A stretch of 18,388 nt of DNA from Chrysochromulina parva (GCA_002887195.1 PJAB01000994.1:1-18388), one strand, 5' to 3'. Shown: positions 6,976-14,661, numbered from the stretch's first letter. The notes: a model not told the origin generated them from the sequence alone. Numbers and translations: made by a program.

Positions 6976-8439
6976 GCTCGTCGTCGGACCAGTCAGCTTC
7001 GATCTTGTCGTCGGCCCAGCCGCGGAGCACGATGATCACCTGGGCGCGCGCCGCTTGCAATACCTGCACTCGCCACGCGCCGAGACGGCACACCGCACTG
7101 TCAAGAGGCTAGCCTGGGGGAATGAGACAAGGAGGAAGGCACGCATTCTAACGAGACCAGGAGGGAGGCATGCATGCTGGCACTCAGGCGGCACGCATGT
7201 TGGGATATGTTTTCTACGCGACGGCAAACGACGCGACGGGAAGCGGCGCGGCGCACGGAGAGCGCACGGAGAGCGCACGGAGAGCGCACGGCAACGGCTG
7301 GTCGCACGCACCTGGGTGGCGATGTGCGCGTTGGCGGCGCATCCGACAAGCCTGCCGAGCATGTTGAGCGCGCCATCGTAGGCCTGGTCGCAGCGTATCA
7401 AGAGGACCAGTGGGGATTTGAGGGCTTGCATGGCCTCGGAGCACGCGGTCCACAGGATCTCGCCCTCCTCCTCCTCCTCCTCCTCCTCCTCCTCGCCCTC
7501 CTCCTCCTCGCCGGCCTCCTCGCCGGTCTCCTCGCCTTCATCCTGGTACCGGTATTTGCATGCGCCCTTGTCCTCCCGCCCTCTGGAAAGGACCTCGCTG
7601 TGACCCTCGCCACCGTGCACGTCGCCGCTGCCGCTGCCGCTGCCGCCGACTCGGCGATGGCCACGCTTGGCCTCGCCGACTTCCGAGGAGGACGGCGAAT
7701 ATAGCGTCTCCACCTGCACCCGCAGCGACTGCGCGAGCTCACGTGCACACGCTTCGGCGCTGTGCCAGTTGGCGGCCGAGAGTTCGCACCCGTGGCATTC
7801 GGGCTGGCCGAGCATCGCGAGCAGCTCGCCATTGTCGGAGTGGCGTGGCGCCCGGAAGAGCCACGCGTCGCCAAAGAGCAGCTCGGAGGCCTGCCACCTG
7901 TCCTGGTTGAGCTGCGCAACCTGCTTAGTGACGGCCTTGATGTGCTTGAGTGACGTCCCGGAGGCGACCAGCATCTCCTGGCGCTTCTGCGCCTCCACGC
8001 AGCCGACCATGCAGTACGAGTCCTTTGGCGTTCGCGCGCCCTCGCGCTCGCCCTCGAACGCGTCGATGTCCACCTCGCGCTCCTCCTTCACACCCCAGCC
8101 CAGGCCGAGCGGCGGCCCGTCGTCTGCTGGCACGCCGCCGCCTCCCCACATCTCGACATCGTGGGTTCGAATCTGGACGTGGCCGAAGCTTACGCGCGCT
8201 CGCCGTGCGGAGGCGGAGTTGCCGATCGGCGTGGCCGTGCAGTCATCCGCCGTCCGTGTCCGGCTCTTTGACTCGCCACCAAAGCTAGCGAGCTCACCCT
8301 CAGCTGGGCCGCTGCCGCCGCCTTTGCTGCAAAGTAGATCGTCGAGGGCTGGCCCCTCTGCTTCCACGGACGTCTTGCGCTTGCGCCGGGATGGCGTGTC
8401 CTTGACCACCGCCGCCGCGCTCTCACACACCTCCGCCAT
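6944..8439 (-). CDS. Unknown two-exon protein with VSFGHVQIR-type motif and acidic tract
   Basis: Function unknown. Exon 1 (7312-8439) starts at ATG with a basic, possibly nuclear segment (PSRRKRKTS). It contains RRARVSFGHVQIRTHDVEMW, then ADDGPPLGLGW. I recall a similar V-F-V-R ... GPPL-x-W block in unnamed diatom and haptophyte proteins. Further on are a helical segment (SLKHIKAVTKQVAQLNQDRW), a Ser/Gly-rich linker, a run of about 25 mostly Glu residues from a CTC microsatellite, and the ordered ILWTACSEAMQALKSPLVLL and NMLGRLVGCAANAHIATQ. The intron 7064-7311 (248 nt, donor GTGCGT after CAG, acceptor GAGTGCAG, phase 0) joins this to exon 2, VLQAARAQVIIVLRGWADDK ... DDEPDEFCISPLR, stop at 6944-6946. 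Total 415 residues. Reading through the donor gives an Arg/Pro/Cys-rich tail that looks intronic. Confidence 0.65.
7064..7311 (-). other. Intron of the VSFGHVQIR-motif gene
   Basis: GT-AG, 248 nt, phase 0, with donor CAG followed by GTGCGT. Its interior contains repeated GCACGGAGA-type units (plus strand about 7254-7290) that translate to the Arg/Ser-rich strings of the read-through frame. A second possible acceptor with a good pyrimidine tract (CATTCCCCCAG, 7111-7121) would add a short exon segment, ASLLTVRCAV, ending soon at a stop. I prefer the acceptor at 7064 because it opens VLQAARAQVIIVLRGW. Confidence 0.6.
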
Positions 8440-8691
8440 CGCGCGCGCCGGCTAGCTCGTCGGCCGCGCGGCTCAGGCCCACAACAAGGGCTTTCGCGGA
8501 GTCTTGGAGGGCACTGTCCTTTCCAACTGTGAAAATGAAGTAATGAACAAATGAAGGACACACGCAAGCAAGCAGCAAGCAACACGGAGAGTGCCACTTC
8601 AGCTGACGACGCAAGCGAGAGCACAGATGTGAACGTTGAGGGTGGCGGGCGACGCTGCCCGCGGCGATCCCTGCGCGCTCTGAGTCAACTC

Positions 8692-9654
8692 TCAAATCTC
8701 GTCCTTGGTCAGCGTGGTCGGCGCCTCATCCTTGCCCACGATGAGCTTGTTGCGATCGATGACGATATCGTTGGCGTTGGCGCCTTCGGTGCGCAGCGCC
8801 TTCTCCCTCTGTATCATCGCTGCATAGCCGTGGTTGAGCGACGCCTTATAAACCTCATGATCAGGCAAGAGTTGCGCCGCCTTGGTGAAGTGGAGGAGCG
8901 CGTCATCCAAGCGTGTGTTCTTCTCGGGCTCCGGCGGGGTGGTCGCAATGAGCTTGCCGAGCGTGTGGTGCACGTGCGCCTCGAGAGTCTCGGGCCACTT
9001 TTCAGGGAACGCGCTGTCCATCGCGCCCTTCTCGCGCAGCTCAAACGCCGAGGTCAGCGCATCCATGACTGGCTCTGGCGAGTTGGGCGAAAAGTTGCCT
9101 GACATGAGCAGCGCCATGCCACGCGCCAGGTGCGTCGTCGGCTCCTGTGGCGCCATCTCGAGCGCCTTCTCAGAGTGCAGCAGCGCCGCCTGCCCCTCCC
9201 TCTCGGTCTGTGAGCCCTGGGCAAGCCGTAGGGCGAGCATTGAATGCGTCGCCGCGTCCAATGGGATATCATACGTACTGTACATTTGGGAAGCCTCCTC
9301 AAAGCGATTGAGACGTAACAGCGTCTTCAGGAGCGTCTTTGCCGTTCCGTCTGCGCCATTGCGTCCCTGCTGCTTGGCAAGCTTGAGCGCCTTCTTCATT
9401 TGTGTGACCGCCTCATCCGGCTGGTTCCGTGAGAGCAAAGCATACGCGAGCATTGTGAGCAGGTCCACCTGCTTTGGATTTTCCTCAAGTGCCTCACGCA
9501 GGTCGCTGACATGCGTCTCCGACACCTTTCCGCCACCTTCAAGCTGTTCTCTGACTGAGTGCAGCAGCTCTGCATGGTCGGCGTCTAGCGAGGACGCGTG
9601 CGTGTGGCACGATACCATTGAAATCACTATCAATTGCAATAATCTCGGCGGCAT
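8692..9654 (-). CDS. Secreted or ER-lumenal TPR-repeat protein
   Basis: Single-exon protein of 320 residues starting at ATG. It opens with a signal peptide, MPPRLLQLIVISMVSCHTHA, with likely cleavage before SSLDADHAE. The rest is helical with TPR-like units: about 58-93 (NPKQVDLLTMLAYALLSRNQ then PDEAVTQMKKALKLAK), about 100-140 (TLLKTLLRLNRFEEASQMYS), about 145-180 (ALLHSEKALEMAPQ, THLARGMALLMSGNF) and about 255-295 (LDDALLHFTKAAQLLPDHEVY, MIQREKALR). TPRs act as protein-binding scaffolds, and no enzyme motif is visible. The protein ends TKDEI, which resembles a KDEL-type ER-retrieval tail but with Ile last. The leader lacks an obvious AxA-Phe plastid motif, so secretory pathway is favoured over plastid. 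Upstream is 243 bp of spacer to the plastid gene. Confidence 0.75.
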   Translation of the reverse strand: MPPRLLQLIVISMVSCHTHASSLDADHAELLHSVREQLEGGGKVSETHVSDLREALEENPKQVDLLTMLAYALLSRNQPDEAVTQMKKALKLAKQQGRNGADGTAKTLLKTLLRLNRFEEASQMYSTYDIPLDAATHSMLALRLAQGSQTEREGQAALLHSEKALEMAPQEPTTHLARGMALLMSGNFSPNSPEPVMDALTSAFELREKGAMDSAFPEKWPETLEAHVHHTLGKLIATTPPEPEKNTRLDDALLHFTKAAQLLPDHEVYKASLNHGYAAMIQREKALRTEGANANDIVIDRNKLIVGKDEAPTTLTKDEI

Positions 9655-9897
9655 CGGTGTCTGACACGTCGGAGTCGGAGTCGCGACCGAGAATGAGTGC
9701 CGCGCCTGTCGTTTTTCGTCAGGGCCGACGGAATTGTGTTGAAGTTTGCTTGAAGCATCTAGGATTCCTAGGAGGTAACTGATATTCGGTTGAACGGTGT
9801 AGTCATGTGTAGTTACCAGCTCTCTACTCGATTGCGGATCTCATGCGTGTTCATGCGGCAGTGTGCGGCCGTGCTGTCCCGTCCACTGTCGCCCCGC

Positions 9898-11472
9898 TCA
9901 CGGGAACGGATCGAAGAGCTTGAAGTGGATGAACTTGATGCCCACGTACGTGACGGTCGTGATCAGGAGGTAACGGCCGACGAAGACATCGAGGGCCTCG
10001 ACAAACTGGCGGAAGATGTTCGAGGTTTGGCCGACGGCCAGTAGCGATCCGAAGACGGCGAGCGTCGCCTTATCGCTGGTGGTGTTGCTGCTCGCTGCTA
10101 TGATCTCCTCAAGAGGCACCTCGGGCCTCGGCTTCTTGCCCTTCCACCTGCGTCAGAGGCGGGAACTCGCGAGAATGGGTGATCGAGGGCTACGTGTCGC
10201 GGCGAGAGCGTGACCATCTCATCAGGAGTGCAAGTGCAGCGGCGAAGGGCTTTCCTTGGCGAGGAGCGTGCAGCGGCGAGGAGCGTGCAGCGGCGAGGCT
10301 GTCGCGGGCGATCAGACGAGCGATCAGACGAGGGTTTAGGGTTCGGGTTAAGGTTCGGGTTAGGGTTAGAGCGATCAGACGAGGGTTTTCTAGGCCCGGC
10401 ACTTTGGTAATCACAGAATCAGTGCCCAGTGCATGTCATCATCCGCTCGAGAACAACAGAAGGAGGAGGAGGAGGAAAGGCGGGAGCTCAGGTGTGAATA
10501 TTCACACCAGAGGAGGAAGGGAGGGAGCGCGCGCAAGTGCAAGCGCTCGTCTGGTGGGAGCATAGGTGGGGAGCATGGGTGGGGGAGCATGGACAGGGAG
10601 CATGGACAGAAAGCATGCAAGCGCTCGTCTGGTGGGAGCCGCCGCAGGAGCAGCCTGTTCGGCAACATCCGTGCGGCAACGCCTGTGCAGTGGCGGGCGG
10701 ACGCGCACCACGGGCGCGGCTTCTCGGGCGGGGCTGCCTCCTTCATTTTGGCAAGCGCCTTGTCCTCAAGTGTGCGCCAACCGAGACCACCGACGATGCG
10801 AAAGGGGAAGCCAAAGAAGATGTCGGCGTAGGTGGCGATGACGGTGATGATCTTGGTCGATCCGAGCAGGATAAAGTTGGTCCCGATGGCGAACACCGTG
10901 CCAGCTAGGAAAGTCTCCACCGTCTCGTGCAGTGGGAGCACCCAACTCAGACCGTTCTCCTTGATGAACGGGATGATCGCCTCGTAGACGAAGGACTCGA
11001 CGACGCACAGCTCGAGACGCACACGCAGCAGCCCGCCGGCGACGAGCGGCGCGTATTCTTTGTAGCTCTCTGGTCCAACGACGGCGACGACGAGACCCTG
11101 GCCGAAGCGATAGAAGCTGTCGCTCGCCGGGCAGACAGGCTGGAAGTTGGCTGGGTCGAACGCTGAGGTGTCAATGGCACCACTAAAGTCGAGGCTGTTT
11201 ATAGATTTGCTCGGCACGGCGCTCGCAGATGGCGGACGAAGGAGTGCCGGCAGAGCTGCTGCGCCGACAGCGGCCGCCGCGCCAGCTCCACGAATGGACA
11301 TGCCAGCCTCAGGAGGCTGCCACGTGCGCAAGTTCAGCGGATCGTCAAAGAGCGGAGCTGGACGCTGCGGTGGGCGCGCCGCACTGGGTGCCACCTTGAA
11401 GGCGCCGCCTCCCACGCAGCAGCAGAAGAGCAAGTACGCGCGAGCTCTTCGTGACGTGTGCATTGAGTGCAT
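9898..11472 (-). CDS. Plastid-targeted conserved algal protein of unknown function, two exons
   Basis: Nucleus-encoded protein probably imported into a secondary plastid. The leader MHSMHTSRRARAYLLFCCCV is a signal peptide ending in GGGA, followed at once by FKVAPSAARPPQRP. This Phe-led basic transit peptide is the hallmark (ASAFAP-type) of red secondary plastids. The mature part has hydrophobic, possibly membrane-embedded helices: FGQGLVVAVVGPESYKEYAP, FVYEAIIPFIKENGLSWVLP, ETFLAGTVFAIGTNFILLGS and KIITVIATYADIFFGFPFRI. Exon 1 is 10709-11472. Exon 2 is 9898-10147 and resumes WKGKKPRPEVPLEEIIAA, ending FVGRYLLITTVTYVGIKFIH and FKLFDPFP. The junction (donor GTGCGC, acceptor GACGCAG, phase 2) gives 337 residues. 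A donor 3 nt earlier (GTGGTG) is equally in frame. Start chosen at the first ATG, since the longer frame begins at GTG. I recall unnamed homologues in algae but cannot assign a function. Confidence 0.75.
10261..10294. repeat. 17-bp tandem repeat in intron
   Basis: GAGGAGCGTGCAGCGGC occurs twice head to tail at 10261-10277 and 10278-10294. A third partial GAGG follows, and a degenerate GTGCAGCGGCGAAGG lies upstream near 10234. Confidence 0.9.
10318..10388. repeat. Interstitial telomere-like tract flanked by 20-bp direct repeats
   Basis: The core 10331-10369 reads AGGGTTTAGGG, TTCGGGTTAAGG, TTCGGGTTAGGGTTAG. It is a degenerate mixture of TTTAGGG, TTCGGG, TTAAGG and TTAGGG units. It sits between two exact copies of GAGCGATCAGACGAGGGTTT at 10318-10337 and 10369-10388, with a partial extra copy at 10308-10320. 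It lies inside an intron, so this is not a chromosome end. Confidence 0.85.
10491..10508. repeat. Perfect 18-bp palindrome
   Basis: GGTGTGAATATTCACACC is its own reverse complement. It lies within the intron of the plastid-protein gene. It could form a small hairpin or a dimer-binding site, or be fortuitous. Confidence 0.8.
10538..10639. repeat. 24-bp direct repeats flanking a G-rich array
   Basis: Identical 24-mers (TGCAAGCGCTCG then TCTGGTGGGAGC) lie at 10538-10561 and 10616-10639. The 54 bases between contain GGGGAGCATGG and GGGAGCATGGACA units. On the gene's sense strand this is a C/T-rich array just downstream of the splice donor. Confidence 0.85.
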
Positions 11473-11660
11473 TGGCTGGCGGCGATGGCGAGATAACACG
11501 AAGACCACGACTTGCGGTTTTTTCTGATGACGCGCCCAAGTAAAGATGTCTCAACGTCCAAAAGAAAGAGAAAGGGGAGGGAGGTGGGCAAGGATGTGGA
11601 CGCCCACATATATGCTGCGAGATTTTCTCGTGTTGACGAATCTCATCACCGGAGTCGTCA
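11473..11660. promoter_or_regulatory. Short divergent promoter region between two leader-bearing genes
   Basis: Only 188 bp separate the ATG of the minus-strand plastid-protein gene (11472) from the ATG of the plus-strand gene (11661), so both 5' UTRs and promoters must fit here. There is no clear TATA box; an AAAAGAAAGAGAAAGGGGAGG purine-rich stretch lies at about 11560-11582. A shared bidirectional promoter is inferred from spacing alone. Confidence 0.45.
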
Positions 11661-12849
11661 ATGTTCATCGTGCCTATCCTCGCGGCCGCCGGGCTCCTGG
11701 CCGCGCCGCTCGTGCCATTCGTGCGACCCGCGGCGAAGCGCCTCTCGTCCATCTGCATGCGCGGGGAAGGGCTCTCTGAGTACGAAAAGTACCAGCGGGC
11801 ACGTGGAGCAGACTCGTTCAAAGACGCTGAGGATCAGTACAAGACGGTGCGCGCAGTCATCACACCCTTCAAGGGGCTCCTGTCGCGTGTCCACGTCTGA
11901 AATGACCTTCTCTTCGCGTGTGCGTGCACAGTCCATTACGCTCCGCCAAAATGCAGAGTCCGAGTTTGACGGCGGCGACAGCGGCTCAGGCGTGGTCGGC
12001 GATGGCAATGTTGACCTGGAGGATCAGCACAACTCGGCGACGCTCGGCGGCAACCGCGGCGGCATCGCTGATGTTGGCAGCGCGAGCATGGCAGTCGGCC
12101 GCGGCAATGTGATTGCGTTTGACCCCGAGGACAACCAACCTGCGGCGAAGGGCGCGACGACCGCACGGACTTCTTCCGCTGGCAAGAACTACTTTGGGCG
12201 CTCGACGGGGCTCGCCGACAAGCTCATCAGCGAGATCACCGAGGAGGACCTCAAGACGGGCAGAATGGACAAGGTGCGCGCGCAGCAAAAGGAGAATTGG
12301 TTCAACCAGCGGGCCATCCATTCCATGAACCGCGCGCAGGGGCAGGGCGTTGTCTTTGGCGCCCAGGGTGACATCCAACCGAGCCAGGGCGGCTTTGTGG
12401 CGCGGGAGGCGCTCTCGTCCGACGCGATGCGCCAGGGCGCCAAAGATGGTGAGGTCTCGCAGCGCGATCTTGCCGATCACATGACGAAACTCTCGGCCCT
12501 GCCGGCGAAGCGCCTCGATGGGAAGGAGTGGGGCCCGCTGACGATCACCGCGAACGACCCGATCACGGAGACTTTCGAGGTGCGCGTAGGGGTTCGCGCC
12601 ACGTCGGTGACCGAGATCCCCGTGCGAAACGACTTCAACACGTTCGCGCCCTTCCGATGCGAGTTCATGCCGGGCTCGGACGTGTCCTTCTCCGTCTCAC
12701 CCAACGTCGGCTCGATGAACCGGCGCTCCGGCGAGCCTGTACAGGTGACGGTGCGCTACAAGCCGGAGAAGCCCGCGCTTGTGGAGGGCTGGCTCGTCTT
12801 CGAGACGGAGGACATGAAGAAGGTCTACCGATTCCTCGGCTCCACGTGA
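11661..12849 (+). CDS. Leader-bearing protein with C-terminal Ig-like (MSP/ASH-type) domain, two exons
   Basis: Function unknown. Exon 1 (11661-11846) encodes a hydrophobic leader, MFIVPILAAAGLLAAPLVPF, followed by VRPAAKRLSSICMRGEGLSE. This fits a secretory or bipartite plastid leader, but without a clear AxA-Phe. The frame closes at 11898, so an intron is needed. Donor ACG-GTGCGC (11847) to acceptor GTGCACAG (11931) is 85 nt and phase 0. A weaker donor, CGT-GTCCAC (about 11890), is also in phase. Exon 2 (11932-12849) has a Gly/Ala-rich segment, then NYFGRSTGLADKLISEITEE, KVRAQQKENWFNQRAIHSMN and a beta-rich C-terminus: FEVRVGVRATSVTEIPVRND, FNTFAPFRCEFMPGSDVSFS, VSPNVGSMNRRSG, VQVTVRYKPEKPALVEGWLV and ETEDMKKVYRFLGST. 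That pattern fits an Ig-like MSP/ASH fold. Total 367 residues. A longer frame from 11512 reads through without the leader and is rejected. Confidence 0.6.
11847..11931 (+). other. Intron of the Ig-like-domain gene
   Basis: GT-AG, 85 nt, phase 0, donor GTGCGC and acceptor CGTGTGCGTGCACAG preceded by a CTTCTCTTC pyrimidine stretch. It contains the stop that ends the leader frame. The alternative donor near 11890 would shorten it to about 40 nt and add VRAVITPFKGLLSR to the protein. Confidence 0.55.
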
Positions 12850-13129
12850 GCCGCGCGCATGGCCGGTTGGCCGCGCGAATGCCCATTCGATTCGGAGGCT
12901 ACTTGTAGTTCGGAGGTCCATGTAGATATCTTCGGGGCACCGCAGCGAGGGACTGTCCCTGGCGTCGCCAGGGGGTTGGAGAGGTGTTCTAGAGGCGCGT
13001 CCCACGACGCACTTTAGACGTTAAACGCTTCACTTTTTAGTAAAATTTTCCTAATTCGTCAAAGACTTCGTGGCGATTGAGTCTGCAATTGTCCCGCGTC
13101 GGGGTGTCGATCTCGAGCGACCCATTAAT

Positions 13130-14134
13130 ATGGACTGCTGGGGTTGTGGCGCGGCTCAGCCACCGGCTCCTGCCAAGGCCTTCCAGACGTGCGCACGCTG
13201 CCGTGAGGATGGGATCCACCCAGCATCGCCATTCTGCAGCAAAGACTGCCTGCGAGCGAATTGGGATCGGCACAAGAAGTGGCACGCGGAGCAGAAGCAG
13301 GGCGACGACGAGCTGGCCAAGGACAGTGCAAAGGAGAAGAGCGCGCTCGCGATGCTGAAAACGGTGCTGAGAGAGCAACCGAAGAGCGAGACCAAAAACT
13401 ACATGGGGCTGCTCATGCAGGCGGACGACTACAAGCTGAAGGGAAGCTACACGAAGGCCGAGGAGCTGCTGCAGAGTGCTGTGGCCATTAACGAGTCCAA
13501 CCCTGTAGGCCACGCGGCACTTGGGGAGATTAAGGCGCTGCTCAACCAGCCGGCCGCGGCGGCCAAGCAGTACGTGCACGCAGTCTCGCTCTTCCCCAAG
13601 GACGTCGACGGGAGCAATCCTCAGGCGCTCAAGCTGTGGGCCACGTCGACGCTCTCGGCTATCTTTTGGCTCAATGTGCCGCCCACGGATGGTGGCATGA
13701 AGGCCGAGGAGCATCCCGAGTGGTTCAATGACGTCGAGCTCAAAGAGCTCACCGGCAAGCTCTGTGCAGCCGCACCGGGCGACCTGCGATCGTGGCAGAC
13801 GCGCGCCTTCGTACTGTGCCCGATGCCCGACATGCCGCCGCAGTGGAATGTGCCTCCCTGTGGCATGATGCGCAGTGAGGCGGAGCTGCAAGAGGCTGGC
13901 CGTTGCTGGCAACGTGTGATGGAGATGACCCCTGGCGGCAAAGAGGTCAAACGCCCGTACGTGGCGCGGGCGGCGCATTGCTTCCGCTCGGCCCAAATGG
14001 TGGCAGAACAGCTCAAGGCGAACGGTGTGATTGGAGTGGAGGCGGCGCCAGAGGCGACACCGCCGCCCCCGGCGCCCCCTGCCAACCCTATGGCGTTCGC
14101 ATCACCGCAGAGCGAGGCTGTGCCAGCCTGGTGA
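13130..14134 (+). CDS. MYND-type zinc-finger / TPR protein
   Basis: Probable protein-interaction adaptor. It has 334 residues from the ATG at 13130; the open frame extends 20 codons upstream but only from GTG. A MYND-type zinc-binding module sits at the extreme N-terminus: Cys3-x2-Cys6, Cys21-x2-Cys24, Cys36-x3-Cys40, then His48-x3-His52. The last ligand, usually Cys, is His here. A charged linker (EQKQGDDELAKDSAKEKSAL) leads to TPR-like helices at about 88-155 (YMGLLMQADDYKLKGSYTKA, EELLQSAVAI, HAALGEIKALLNQPAAAAKQ). A conserved-looking region follows (LWATSTLSAIFWLNVPP, HPEWFNDVELKELTGKL), then helices up to SAQMVAEQLKANG and a Pro-rich tail. No SET domain is present, so it is not an SMYD methyltransferase. 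Upstream 12850-13129 is an AT-richer spacer, and the stop is TGA at 14132. Confidence 0.75.
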   Translation: MDCWGCGAAQPPAPAKAFQTCARCREDGIHPASPFCSKDCLRANWDRHKKWHAEQKQGDDELAKDSAKEKSALAMLKTVLREQPKSETKNYMGLLMQADDYKLKGSYTKAEELLQSAVAINESNPVGHAALGEIKALLNQPAAAAKQYVHAVSLFPKDVDGSNPQALKLWATSTLSAIFWLNVPPTDGGMKAEEHPEWFNDVELKELTGKLCAAAPGDLRSWQTRAFVLCPMPDMPPQWNVPPCGMMRSEAELQEAGRCWQRVMEMTPGGKEVKRPYVARAAHCFRSAQMVAEQLKANGVIGVEAAPEATPPPPAPPANPMAFASPQSEAVPAW

Positions 14135-14138
14135 ATCC

Positions 14139-14250
14139 ATGATAGCTGTTCACAGCGGGCATGCAGGGCGACGTGCTTGCAGGCATGCAGGGCAATGCAT
14201 GCAGGGCGATGATAGCTGTTCACAGCGGGCAAGGCAGGGCGACGTGCTTG
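14139..14250. repeat. 70-bp tandem duplication
   Basis: The text ATGATAGCTGTTCACAGCGG GCA occurs at 14139-14161 and 14209-14231. GCAGGGCGACGTGCTTG follows each copy, at 14163-14179 and 14234-14250. The middle holds three GCATGCAGGG-like units. The first copy starts just after the stop codon of the MYND gene. Confidence 0.9.
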
Positions 14251-14281
14251 TCGCGTTGACGGCCCTAGCTCTCACGACACG

Positions 14282-14394
14282 GCCCTCAAACCATGCAGAG
14301 GGCGTTGCGAGTGCGCCTCGAAGGAGAACGAGGTGCCTTATTAGGGAGAACGAGGTGCCTTATTAGGGAGAACGAGGTGCCTTACTTTGAGGGC
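14282..14394. repeat. 22-bp tandem repeat bracketed by a 9-bp inverted repeat
   Basis: GGAGAACGAGGTGCCTTATT AG is repeated at 14323-14344 and 14345-14366, with 18 bases of a third copy at 14367-14384. GCCCTCAAA at 14282-14290 and its reverse complement TTTGAGGGC at 14386-14394 bracket the array. Confidence 0.88.
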
Positions 14395-14661
14395 ATGGCA
14401 TACGCTTGGGAGGTGCTTGGATCGCCCGTGTCGGGGCATTTCCGCAGGGCGGGTCGTTGTGAGCGGTCGCCCCCTAATCGAATCGTCAATCGTGAATCGA
14501 TAAGGGGGCTCGGGCAGGGGGCGATATCTGCGTTCCGCGCCATGGCATGGCGATAACGGCGGAAAATGGTTGTGTGTCTCTAGTATGGAAAATGGCTCGT
14601 GTCTCGGTCCATATGCGATGCGTGTGCCTCTGTGCAGCCTAATCTACACATGTACTTCTGG

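Larger units (their letters stand above)
10148..10708 (-). other. 561-nt repeat-laden intron of the plastid-protein gene
   Basis: This is by far the longest intron here; the others are about 47-250 nt. It carries in + order a 17-bp tandem repeat (10261-10294), a telomere-like tract (10331-10369) between 20-bp direct repeats, a perfect 18-bp palindrome (10491-10508), and two 24-bp direct repeats (10538-10561, 10616-10639) around a GGGAGCATGGACA-type array. Read-through of the donor gives Cys/Pro/Leu-rich junk. Both sides of the intron encode matching protein, so it is not a gene boundary. Confidence 0.7.
14135..14661. other. Convergent, repeat-rich spacer
   Basis: 527 bases between the 3' ends of two convergent genes. 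The contents are a duplicated 70-bp segment (14139-14250), a 22-bp tandem repeat inside a 9-bp inverted repeat (14282-14394), and unique sequence to 14661. No open frame with recognisable features was found. Both genes' 3' UTRs and polyadenylation signals must lie here, but I see no clear AATAAA. Confidence 0.6.

Noticed and set aside
7036..7311. Arg/Cys/Pro-rich C-terminal extension of the VSFGHVQIR-motif protein
   Set aside because: It begins at an excellent donor (CAG-GTGCGT) and contains simple repeats; the spliced alternative gives a coherent sequence.
10331..10369. Chromosome end (telomere)
   Set aside because: The tract is short, degenerate and inside an intron with coding sequence of one protein on both sides.
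11512..11931. 5' extension of the Ig-like-domain frame from 11512
   Set aside because: The extension is Ser/Arg/Cys-rich and lacks a leader, whereas the overlapping frame from 11661 gives a clean signal peptide and splices in phase.
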